From Flavobacterium sp. (GTDB taxonomy: Bacteria; Bacteroidota; Bacteroidia; Flavobacteriales; Flavobacteriaceae), in NCBI RefSeq assembly GCF_028689845.1, contig NZ_JAQVCH010000009.1, forward strand, positions 1 through 64,000: 64,000 nucleotides of DNA, written 5' to 3'. The notes beneath the pieces were generated by a model. The model worked only from the letters and a program-made list of their open reading frames with translations, was not told the DNA's origin and did no database searches. The position numbers were made by a program, and so were the translations under genes. This document shows, piece by piece, positions 51,975-61,300 of this stretch (position 1 is the first letter of the stretch; every line of letters begins with the position of its first letter).

Positions 51975-53489
51975 TTAAAACTGAAAATAAATAAACGGTT
52001 GTGGTCCCGCAGAAGAAGTTGCATAAACAATCCAAAAGAAAAAGGCCAAAATAATTGCTTTCACAACGAGTGGTGTGGCATCAAATGACTTTTGAAGTAG
52101 CTGAATAACTCTATTTGGAAGAAAATGCCAACAAAAACCAATTGCTAAAAGAATGAATACGTTTTGATAAGCTTGTATCACAATCCACCATTGATGCAGA
52201 TTAAATGTAAGATTTCCAATATTTTCTATAATTTGAAAAGCGGTAGTAAAGTCTCTCGCTCTAAAAAACAACCAACAAAATGTCACAAAATGAAAAGTCA
52301 ATATGATTTGTATGCTTTTTACAAATACGTTTTTAGGTAATTTGATTAGATTTCCGAAAAAGCGTTCAAAAGCGAGAGCTAAACCATGTAAGGTTCCCCA
52401 AAAAACAAATTTCCATGAAGCTCCGTGCCATAATCCACCGAGTAACATCGTCAAAAATAAATTGATATAGGTTCTCACTTTTCCTTTTCTATTTCCACCA
52501 AGCGAAATGTATAAATAATCACGCAACCATGTAGAAAGTGAAATATGCCAACGTCGCCAAAACTCGGTAATCGATGCCGATTGATACGGTGTTCTAAAAT
52601 TGGCAGGAAGCCAGAATCCCATGAGCAAAGCCAAACCAATTGCCATATCTGAATAACCTGAAAAATCACAATATATTTGAATAGCATAGCCATACGAAGC
52701 CATCCAGTTTTCAAAAGGTGTATAACTCATCGGAGCATCAAAAACCCGATCGACAAAATTGATAGAAATATAATCTGAAATGACTGCTTTTTTTAAAAGA
52801 CCACCCATTATTAAAAACAAAGCAACATTAAATTCCTCTTTGGTTAATTTTAGTCGCTGATAAATTTGCGGAATAAAATCACTTGCTCGTACAATTGGAC
52901 CTGCCACCAATTGCGGAAAAAAGGAAACGAAAAACAGAAAATCCATGAAACTTTTAGTGGGTTTCAATTCTTTTCTATACACGTCTATCGTATAACTTAA
53001 GGTTTGAAAAGTATAAAACGAAATACCGACAGGAAGAATAATATCTTGGAATTTGAACTTCTCATCAAAAATCAAATTGGTATTATCAATAAAAAAATTA
53101 GTGTACTTAAAATAACCTAATAAGCCCAAATTAGCAACCAGACTAACTACGAGATAGAATTTTCTATAAAAATTGCTTTTTTCTTCATAGATCAATTTGG
53201 CGATTACATAATCTAAAACAGAGGAAAAAATAATGAGTAAAAAGAAGATTCCGCTGGATTTATAGTAAAAAAAAAGTGAAAAAGCGACTACGTAAGCAAT
53301 GCGAAGTCGATGTGTTTTTTGAATTAAAATATAAATCAAATAAAACACCAAAAACATACCAAGAAACAAAGCACTATTAAACAAAATAGGCTTTTGAGCA
53401 TCAAACACAAACCAACTTTGAACTTGCTCCCAAGAGATGTTCGTTACCAGTTGGTTTATCCAAGTATTGCTATCGAAAAGTGGTATCAC
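51975..53489 (-). CDS. MBOAT-family O-acyltransferase (AlgI-like)
   Basis: The 504-residue membrane protein has about ten or more helices and the MBOAT core: FWRRWHISLSTWLRDYLYI and the invariant catalytic His in LLGGLWHGASWKF. GLKK-type text, DFSGYSDMAIGLALLMGF, is also typical of AlgI/DltB relatives. It should move an acyl group, probably acetyl, from a cytoplasmic donor across the inner membrane to a periplasmic acceptor or partner. It starts with a GTG that overlaps the stop of the upstream SGNH gene (GTGA), so it is translationally coupled to the two SGNH proteins, which are its likely periplasmic partners. Confidence 0.92.
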   Translation of the reverse strand: MIPLFDSNTWINQLVTNISWEQVQSWFVFDAQKPILFNSALFLGMFLVFYLIYILIQKTHRLRIAYVVAFSLFFYYKSSGIFFLLIIFSSVLDYVIAKLIYEEKSNFYRKFYLVVSLVANLGLLGYFKYTNFFIDNTNLIFDEKFKFQDIILPVGISFYTFQTLSYTIDVYRKELKPTKSFMDFLFFVSFFPQLVAGPIVRASDFIPQIYQRLKLTKEEFNVALFLIMGGLLKKAVISDYISINFVDRVFDAPMSYTPFENWMASYGYAIQIYCDFSGYSDMAIGLALLMGFWLPANFRTPYQSASITEFWRRWHISLSTWLRDYLYISLGGNRKGKVRTYINLFLTMLLGGLWHGASWKFVFWGTLHGLALAFERFFGNLIKLPKNVFVKSIQIILTFHFVTFCWLFFRARDFTTAFQIIENIGNLTFNLHQWWIVIQAYQNVFILLAIGFCWHFLPNRVIQLLQKSFDATPLVVKAIILAFFFWIVYATSSAGPQPFIYFQF

Positions 53490-54895
53490 TCGTTTACTTT
53501 TATTTTAAATTCGTTATACGATTCTAACAAAGCCTCTGTTAACAATTGTCCTTGCCGTTCATAACCTGTTTTAGTATAATGCACTCTGTCACTTCCAATT
53601 AAGCCTTCCTTTGCTAGTTGATTAATACCGAAAAGCCCGCCAAAATTGGAGAACAAATCCCAAACGGCATAATTTTTTTCTTCTGCTTGACTCACAATTT
53701 GTTTGGAATAATCTGCCACAAATGTATTTGGAAACTTTCGTTTAAATTGGGATGGCGGTGGCGTTGTAACTAAAATAGCTACCGCTGGATTTTTGTCTAA
53801 AATCGAATTAATCATTAACAATAACTGTTGATTAAAATCGGCTGTGATTAGTTTATCAAAACTTTCATTTGTTCCTAACGAAATGATTATCAAATCGGGT
53901 TGCAAAACGGATAATTGTTCAAAAAACAAGGGGTATTTAGAATAATCCGAACATTTTGCTCCGTTAACTCCAATAGAATGATATACAATTCCGGGATTAT
54001 TATTCTCTAAAACTAATCCGTTTAAAGCAAAATCAGTTTGTTCTAAAGCTGGAATGATATAGATTTTTTTTACTAAGGAATCGCTGATAAATTCGTGAAA
54101 ACCTTCATGCGTTGCCGTTTCCAAAGGAATAAATTCAGAGCGTTCAACTACTTTTTTAGCTTTTTCTTTAGATGGAATTTTTAATTTCTTACCTGCTCGA
54201 ATTTGAGTTGATTTTAAGCCATTCTCTCTTTTTATCTCGGAAATTGAAACATTATATTTTTCAGAAATCACCGACAAACTCTCGCCATTTTTAATCGTAT
54301 GCAAGATGTTCTTCGGAATCTCAGATTCAATTTTAATTGTTTTGGAAGTCAACGCTACCTCAAATAATTTCTTATTTTCTGGCGTAATCAATTTCAATTT
54401 ATTAAAGGCGTAAGCTGCGTTTCGAACTTGTATTTCAATGGCAAAATCAGTTGCTTTTGTAAATAAAGCAATACCACTTAAACCGACGGGATTTCCGTTA
54501 TCGGGATAAATGTTTCGTTGACTTTCCCAACTTTGATTGGACGAAAACCGAATATCATTCGAACCATTGGTTTTGGCTAAATTATAGGGGAAAACAAAAC
54601 CGCGACCCGCATTTCCAAATTGTTCCTGTAATTTTGCACGAACCATTCCAGAAAACAAATCGGCTTGAATATGCGAATCGCCAAGATGCACTATATTAAT
54701 TTTTCCTTTTTTTGACGATTGTAAATCGGATAATTTTTGATAAAAAGGTTGAAGAGCTTGATTATTTGAAATCATATTTAGAGCAACCACAACTTGGGTT
54801 GTGTCAATTTCAACATAGAGTGAATCGGTTTGAGCTGATAAAGAAATGCTCAAAAGCAGAAAACAACTACACCATACAATTTTAAGGTTTTTCAT
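53486..54895 (-). CDS. SGNH/GDSL esterase-fold protein with internal LysM domain
   Basis: The frame opens at 55006, but the ATG at 54895 begins a clean signal peptide (MKNLKIVWCSCFLLLSISLSAQ), giving 469 residues. SGNH blocks are visible: block I GDSH with Ser74, block III GTNE (341-344) and block V DRVHYT with Asp436 and His439. Between blocks I and III is a roughly 150-residue insert with a LysM domain (about 199-242, HTIKNGESLSVISEKYNV; IRAGKKLKIPS), which usually binds peptidoglycan or chitin-like glycans. It should act in the periplasm as an acetyl-transferase or esterase on wall glycan. It overlaps both neighbouring genes. Confidence 0.9.
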   Translation of the reverse strand: MKNLKIVWCSCFLLLSISLSAQTDSLYVEIDTTQVVVALNMISNNQALQPFYQKLSDLQSSKKGKINIVHLGDSHIQADLFSGMVRAKLQEQFGNAGRGFVFPYNLAKTNGSNDIRFSSNQSWESQRNIYPDNGNPVGLSGIALFTKATDFAIEIQVRNAAYAFNKLKLITPENKKLFEVALTSKTIKIESEIPKNILHTIKNGESLSVISEKYNVSISEIKRENGLKSTQIRAGKKLKIPSKEKAKKVVERSEFIPLETATHEGFHEFISDSLVKKIYIIPALEQTDFALNGLVLENNNPGIVYHSIGVNGAKCSDYSKYPLFFEQLSVLQPDLIIISLGTNESFDKLITADFNQQLLLMINSILDKNPAVAILVTTPPPSQFKRKFPNTFVADYSKQIVSQAEEKNYAVWDLFSNFGGLFGINQLAKEGLIGSDRVHYTKTGYERQGQLLTEALLESYNEFKIKVNE

Positions 54896-56351
54896 CAATC
54901 GGTTGCGTTTTGGCTTGAACTGAATCTGTCGTTGTCTTTTTTGGAACGACAATTCTAGTACTTCGCATGCGTTTATATTGAGCATAACCAGTTTGAATTT
55001 GGTCATACAAAAGGCCAGCTACTTTTTGAGCACCTTTATAATTAAAATGCGTATAATCTTTATTAGCTAATGGCGGATCTTCCTCAGCCCATAAAGCCAT
55101 AGAACCTTCGCCGCCCATCGCTTTATACAAATTGAAATAACCTGCCTTTGCTTGAACTGCATATTTGCGTTGGGCATTCGTTAAAGGAACGACAGCCGAA
55201 TCGGTTTTCATTTCTAATTCATATTTGGTTGCTTTATCTGCCGAAGAAATGACTAGAATAGTTACACCTGGGAAACATTCTTTGAGATGATTAACTACTT
55301 TTGTCATACTTTTTTCGTACCAATCATAGTTATAGGTTCCGTAATTTAAAACATTGGTTCCATAATGAAGGATAATTAAATCATAGTCCAATCGTTCTTG
55401 AAATTGTCGCATCATGGTGGTAGAAAAAGTAGAAATTGGCAAACCTGAATTGCCTCGATTCGAAAAATTATCAACGTGAACACCTTTTCCATCGTCAAAA
55501 TTAAAACCATAAATCGGAATAGAATCAGCTTCTTTAAAACTCGCTTTAAAACTTTTGATGTTTACATTTGAAATAGGTAAAGCATTCAATGTTTTCTCTC
55601 CGTTTAATTTTTTGTATAAAGTATCAGCACCTATTTTTACTACAAGTTCAGCCTTTTCGTTCTTGGTTTTTCCATAAAAAAGTGTGGGATGATTCAATTG
55701 AGAAGTGAATTTTCCGTAACCTGCTTTATATTGAACCCAAGTAGTTGAAAGCGTATCATTTGCAAAAAACACATGCCCATTTACGCCAAAAGGCTTTAAA
55801 GGTCGTTTTACATTTAAATACGACTGGGTTTTCCAATTATCAGAAAATTGATGCGAAATAGAACCCCGTGATTTAGCCGATTCAGACGTAATCGAAACAA
55901 AACCAACACCTTGTCCGCCAAATTGTGCTTGCATCGCATAACGAAAATCTTGTACGATTAAATCGCCATCCGTCATGGAATCACCAAAATAGGCAATTCG
56001 AACATCACCATCATTTTTAGTTTCGAGTTGGTATAGTTTTTCAAAAAACGGAATTAAATATTGAAATCCTTTATATTCCTCGTATTCTTCGGGCGGATAA
56101 ACGATACCATCCATTTTTTCGAATACAATTTTTTTTCGAAAAAAAGTATCAACAACCGGTTCCTTTTTTACTTCTTCTTTCTGTTGAGCAACTGATTCTA
56201 AGAGAAAGCTATCCACAACCACATTTTTAGTTGGCACTTTCGTTTCAGCAAAAATAAGTTTAGGTAAGACTTCTTTCAAGCCTAAAAAGCAAACCGCAGC
56301 TATTAAAATAGCCATAAAAGATTGAAAAAAATACGAATGTTGCTGTTTCAC
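54882..56351 (-). CDS. SGNH/GDSL esterase-fold membrane-anchored protein
   Basis: The 489-residue protein has an N-terminal membrane helix (about 10-30, QSFMAILIAAVCFLGLKEVL), a linker, and an SGNH domain with block I GDSM (Ser125), block III GTN (331-333) and block V DYTHFN (Asp432, His435). Between blocks I and III lies a beta-rich insert. The text around block I (GDSMTDGDLIV, QAQFGGQGVGF) is like that of the LysM-containing neighbour, so the two are paralogues. Such anchored SGNH proteins finish O-acetyl transfer in AlgJ/AlgX- or PatB-type systems. Its 3' end overlaps the next SGNH gene by 14 bases. Confidence 0.88.
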   Translation of the reverse strand: MKQQHSYFFQSFMAILIAAVCFLGLKEVLPKLIFAETKVPTKNVVVDSFLLESVAQQKEEVKKEPVVDTFFRKKIVFEKMDGIVYPPEEYEEYKGFQYLIPFFEKLYQLETKNDGDVRIAYFGDSMTDGDLIVQDFRYAMQAQFGGQGVGFVSITSESAKSRGSISHQFSDNWKTQSYLNVKRPLKPFGVNGHVFFANDTLSTTWVQYKAGYGKFTSQLNHPTLFYGKTKNEKAELVVKIGADTLYKKLNGEKTLNALPISNVNIKSFKASFKEADSIPIYGFNFDDGKGVHVDNFSNRGNSGLPISTFSTTMMRQFQERLDYDLIILHYGTNVLNYGTYNYDWYEKSMTKVVNHLKECFPGVTILVISSADKATKYELEMKTDSAVVPLTNAQRKYAVQAKAGYFNLYKAMGGEGSMALWAEEDPPLANKDYTHFNYKGAQKVAGLLYDQIQTGYAQYKRMRSTRIVVPKKTTTDSVQAKTQPIDEKP

Positions 56352-56362
56352 TGTACTTAAAA

Positions 56363-58141
56363 TTACATTCGCTCTGGCACTTCAATTCCAAGTAAAGCAA
56401 AAGCCGACTGAATGGTTTCACCAACTTTTTGAGAGAGTTGGACACGAAATTTCTTCAAGTTTAAGTCGGATTCAGGTAAAATAGGAACAGCTTGATAAAA
56501 AGAATTGTATTCTTTTACTAAATCATAGGTGTAATTAGCCACCAAAGCTGGACTGTGTTGCGTTGCCGCTTGTTGAATTAAGGTTGGATATAAAGCCAAG
56601 TTTTTCAATAATTCTTTTTCTTTGGGATGCAAAGTAATAGCAGTAATTGATTCTGAAAATTCAAAATTTGCTTTGCGTAAAATCGATTGAATTCGGGCAT
56701 ACGTATATTGAATGAAAGGCCCTGTATTTCCTGCAAAATCAACCGATTCTTCCGGGTTGAAGAGCATCGATTTTTTAGGATCGACTTTCAACATAAAATA
56801 TTTTAAAGCACCGAGTCCAATAATTTTATATAATTTTTCTTTTTCTTCCTCAGAATAACCATCTAACTTTCCTAATTCTTGTGAAATTTTAGCTGCGGTA
56901 AGTGTCATTTCTTCCATTAGATCATCGGCATCGACTACCGTTCCTTCCCGCGATTTCATTTTTCCAGAAGGTAATTCCACCATCCCATACGATAAATGAT
57001 AGAGATTTTCTGCCCATTCAAAACCTAATTTTTTTAGAATTAAAAACAAAACTTTAAAATGATAATCTTGCTCATTTCCAACGGTGTAGACCATTCCGCC
57101 TACATCTGGAAAATCTTTTACTCGCTGAATTGCCGTACCAATATCTTGCGTCATATAAACCGCAGTACCGTCTGAACGGAGTACGATTTTTCGGTCTAAT
57201 CCGTCTTCCGTTAAATCAATCCAAACTGAGCCATCTGAATCTTTTTCGAAAATTCCTTTTTCTAAACCATATTGAACAACTTCTTTTCCAAGTAAATAGG
57301 TATTGCTTTCATAATAATAGCTATCGAAATCAACCCCTAAATTTTTATACGTTGTTTCAAAACCATCATAAACCCATTGATTCATAGTTTTCCATAATTG
57401 GATTACTTCAGGTTTGCCAGCTTCCCAATCGAGAAGCATTTGTTGTGCTTCTAAAATAGAAGGAGCCATCTTTTTTGCCTCCTCTTCTGTTTGTCCCTTT
57501 GCTATTAATTCACTTATTTCACTTTTGTATTGCTTATCAAAAGCTACATAAAAATTTCCAACTAATTTATCCCCTTTTAACCCTGTGGATTCTGGTGTTT
57601 GAGCGTTTCCGTATTTTTTCCACGCCAACATCGACTTACAAATATGAATTCCTCTGTCGTTAATAATTTGGGTTTTATAGACGTTATTCCCGGCTGCTTT
57701 CAAAATTTCGGCTACAGCAAAACCTAATAGATTATTGCGAATATGTCCTAAATGAAGTGGTTTATTGGTGTTTGGCGAAGAATATTCCACCATAATGGCT
57801 TTTGAATCTTTTGTGGATTGACAAAACCCAAAAGTTGGATTATTCTTAATCTCTGAAAAGAAATGAAGATAATAGGCATCCGTCATCACGATGTTTAGAA
57901 AACCAGCCACCACGTTAAATTTTTCAACCTCAGCTACTTTTTCTACTAAGTACTTTCCGATAGCATTCCCAATTTCAGCTGGATTTCCTTTAATCAACTT
58001 AAGTAACGGAAATACAACGAGCGTAATATCCCCTTCAAAATCTTTTCTTGTTGATTGAAATTCGATTTTATCCGTCGAAATCCCATATAAGGTTTGAATA
58101 GCTTCTTGAGTAGGTTGGTATAAATAATCTTCTAACTTCAT
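56363..58141 (-). CDS. argS: Arginyl-tRNA synthetase
   Basis: The 592-residue class I synthetase has the N-terminal Add-1 domain, the HIGH-type motif PNTNKPLHLGHIRNNLLG (HLGH), the KMSKS-equivalent GKMKSREGTVV and the C-terminal DALR anticodon-binding domain ending GIEVPERM. It charges tRNA-Arg. Length is normal. It lies 11 bases upstream of the SGNH/MBOAT genes, so these accessory genes may be transcribed from the argS promoter. Confidence 0.96.
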   Translation of the reverse strand: MKLEDYLYQPTQEAIQTLYGISTDKIEFQSTRKDFEGDITLVVFPLLKLIKGNPAEIGNAIGKYLVEKVAEVEKFNVVAGFLNIVMTDAYYLHFFSEIKNNPTFGFCQSTKDSKAIMVEYSSPNTNKPLHLGHIRNNLLGFAVAEILKAAGNNVYKTQIINDRGIHICKSMLAWKKYGNAQTPESTGLKGDKLVGNFYVAFDKQYKSEISELIAKGQTEEEAKKMAPSILEAQQMLLDWEAGKPEVIQLWKTMNQWVYDGFETTYKNLGVDFDSYYYESNTYLLGKEVVQYGLEKGIFEKDSDGSVWIDLTEDGLDRKIVLRSDGTAVYMTQDIGTAIQRVKDFPDVGGMVYTVGNEQDYHFKVLFLILKKLGFEWAENLYHLSYGMVELPSGKMKSREGTVVDADDLMEEMTLTAAKISQELGKLDGYSEEEKEKLYKIIGLGALKYFMLKVDPKKSMLFNPEESVDFAGNTGPFIQYTYARIQSILRKANFEFSESITAITLHPKEKELLKNLALYPTLIQQAATQHSPALVANYTYDLVKEYNSFYQAVPILPESDLNLKKFRVQLSQKVGETIQSAFALLGIEVPERM

Positions 58142-58158
58142 TTCTATAATTTATAGGG

Positions 58159-58166
58159 CAAAGATA
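58159..58166 (-). promoter_or_regulatory. -7 element of argS
   Basis: On the minus strand this reads TATCTTTG (TAnnTTTG), 17 bases before the argS ATG. The -33 position is weak. Confidence 0.6.
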
Positions 58167-58398
58167 ATTTTAAATTCTAAAACCATTCATCTATCAGTCA
58201 ATATTTAAAGGAAGAAAGAGTAAAAAAGGAGTATATATAGTAAGAGTACACGTTTTATTATAGTCGATTGTAAGTATTTTACTTAATTTAACATTAAAAT
58301 AGTGCATTTCATCGATTTTATTTGCTTTTTATCGATTATAATTCTTTTATTTGTTGTGTCAAAATCAAGAATACTTTAATTACCCAAAATTAATAAGC

Positions 58399-61300
58399 AT
58401 GAAAACAAAATTACTATTCTTACTGCTATTAATTCCTTTTTTAGGAATTTCTCAATCGATTACCGTAAATACAACAACGTACACTGTGCCAGAGTTAGTG
58501 AGTACAATTTTGGTGAATTCGCCCTGTTTAACGGTAAATAACGTAAACTGGAGTACGGGTTCCAACTTTGGCTCATCCAACGGAATTGGTTATTTTCAGA
58601 ATACTAACCCTAATTTTCCGATGGAAAGTGGGGTAATTTTAAGTACTGGAAATGTCATGAATGCTGCTGGTCCAAACAACTCGATGCTAAATGATGGTTT
58701 GAACACCTGGCCTGGAGATACTGATTTAGAAAACATCTTGGCAAATGCTGGAATAGCCATGGCTTCTACTAATGCAACAGTTTTAGAATTCAACTTTACG
58801 GCGATGTCGCCTTATTTTGATTTTGATTTCTTATTTGCTTCAGAAGAATATGGTAATTTTCAATGTCAATTTTCAGATGCTTTTGCTTTTTTACTAACGA
58901 ATATGAATACAGGAGTAACAACTAATTTAGCGGTAGTTCCTGGAACGACAACCCCTATTTCGGTAGTAACGGTTCGTGATTTTTTATATAATTCAGCTTG
59001 TCCTTCGGTTAATGCACAATATTTTGGTTCGTTTAATGGTGGGGCTAATGCTTCGCTTTCGCCAACCAACTTTAACGGACAAACTGTGGTGATGAATGCA
59101 TCAGCCGTTTTAGTTCCGAATACACCCTACAAAATCAAATTAGTAATTGCCGACCGTATTGATCCACAATCAGATTCTGCCATCTTTTTATCTGCTAATT
59201 CCTTTAATATTGGACAAAATGTTCTAGGGGATGATTTAACCATAGCTACAAATACAGCTTTGTGTAGTGGTGAAACGTACGTCATCAATAGTGGTTTAAG
59301 TGCCTCTCAATTTTCATTTGTTTGGAAAAGAAATGGCGTAACAATTCCTGGTCAAAATGGTCCTTCTCTAGAAATCACACAAGCAGGTAACTATCAATTA
59401 ACTTATACAAATATTGCTTTTCCTTGTCAAACAGTTACAGATACGATTAGAATTCAATATAATTCGGTGTTTAATACTCCTGATGCAATCGATCTATCTA
59501 AATGTGATACAGGGGCTACATCTTACACTTATAATTTAGGTTTAAACAACCCAATTGTTACAGCAGGAATTAATGGCTCTACCACGGTTACTTATCATGC
59601 TACTGAAGCTAATGCAGCAAGCGGAACGAATCCATTACCTTTAACCTATACAAGTGCAGGGAATCAAACAATATATGTTCGTGTGCAAAAAAACAACACT
59701 TCCTGTTATTCTGTTAAGCCATTTCAATTGTTAATTGCTCCGCCTCCCGTTGCTCATCAGCCTATGGATTTAGTCGGATGTGCCAGAGTTACAGCACCAA
59801 CTTTCAGTGGTTTTAACTTAGCTTCCTTAAATGAGCAAGTTTTAAATGGCCAATCAGGAACAAATAATATTGTTACTTACCACGCAAATGAAGCCCATGC
59901 AACAAATGGCAGCAATCCTTTAAGTCAGTCTATATATGTTTCAACAAATAGAACTATATATGTTCGTGTACAAAATGCAACTGATTCAGCTTGTTTTAGC
60001 ATTGCTTCATTTAATTTAATAGTTGCTCCGCTACCGTTAGTGGATACCAAGGATGATGTAATTGTTTGTGAATACTATATTTTGCCTCCGATTACTTATG
60101 GTAGGTATTATACTGCACCAAACGGAAATGGAATTGAAAAATTTGAAGGTGATATCATTGATGAAACACAGCGTATTTATATTTATAATGTAGCGTTGAT
60201 TGAACCTTATTGTCCAAATCAGTCAAGTTTTTTAGTAACTATTATTAAACCTTCGGATATTAACACATCTGAAAATGAGTTCTGTAATTCCTATAATGTA
60301 CCTAATTCTGCCGTTGGCGGTTATTTTTCTGGACCAAATGGAACTGGAACCTTGTTAAGTGGAATGACTTTAACAACTTCACAAACAATATATTTCTACT
60401 TTGTTTCACCCGAACCACCGTATTGTGTGCTAGATTTGCCTATAAACTTGGTAATTCTTCCATCACCCGTAACAGGAACTTTTTCCGATGTATTTGATTG
60501 TACTTCATATACACTTCCACCGTTAACCGATGGTCAATATTATGATGGCCCAAATGGAACTGGCACAATGATTCCAGCTGGAACAGTGATTACGGAAACC
60601 ACTACCATTTATGTATATGCAACGAATAGTTTCTGTGAAAGCCAAAGTAGTTTTACTGTTTTTATTGGAATTACAGCTCCGACATCGATGACAGAATGTG
60701 TCAGTTTTACACTTCCTTCTTTGCCAATTGGCGGATATTTTACAGGCCCACAAGGAAGTGGTCAATCCATTCCTGCTGGAACGGTAATCACTAGTACGCA
60801 AACTATTTATGTATATGCAGTAAGTCAAAATCAACCGAACTGTACCGATAATTTAAACTTTACTATAACAATCGCCCTGCCTACTATTACAACTCCAGAA
60901 GTAACCACGAGTTGCGAAAGTTATATTTTGCCAGCTATTCCGCTTGGTAATTATTTTACAGGACCAAATGGAACGGGTACTGCACTTGCTGTTGGCCATG
61001 AAATTACTACTTCGCAAACGGTTTATATCTACTTGAACGACGGACAAGGATGTCAAAACTCAGTTAGTTTTGAAGTCACCGTATTGTCGCCTCCACAAAT
61101 TGATTCGCGTTCTGATATTGATGGCTGTAACAGTTATGTATTGACTGAATTAGAATTAGGAAATTATTTTACAGCTCCAAACGGAACGGGTACGATGTTA
61201 GTGGGTGGTGATGTAATTACCACATCGCAAATTATTTATATCTATGCTGAAGCAAATGGGTGTAAAGCTGAAACGAGTTTCCAAATTAATGTGTTTGAAA

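Noticed and set aside
58351..58398. TTG start and 16 extra residues before the large surface protein
   Set aside because: A perfect signal peptide begins at the ATG at 58399; the extra residues are polar and would spoil it.
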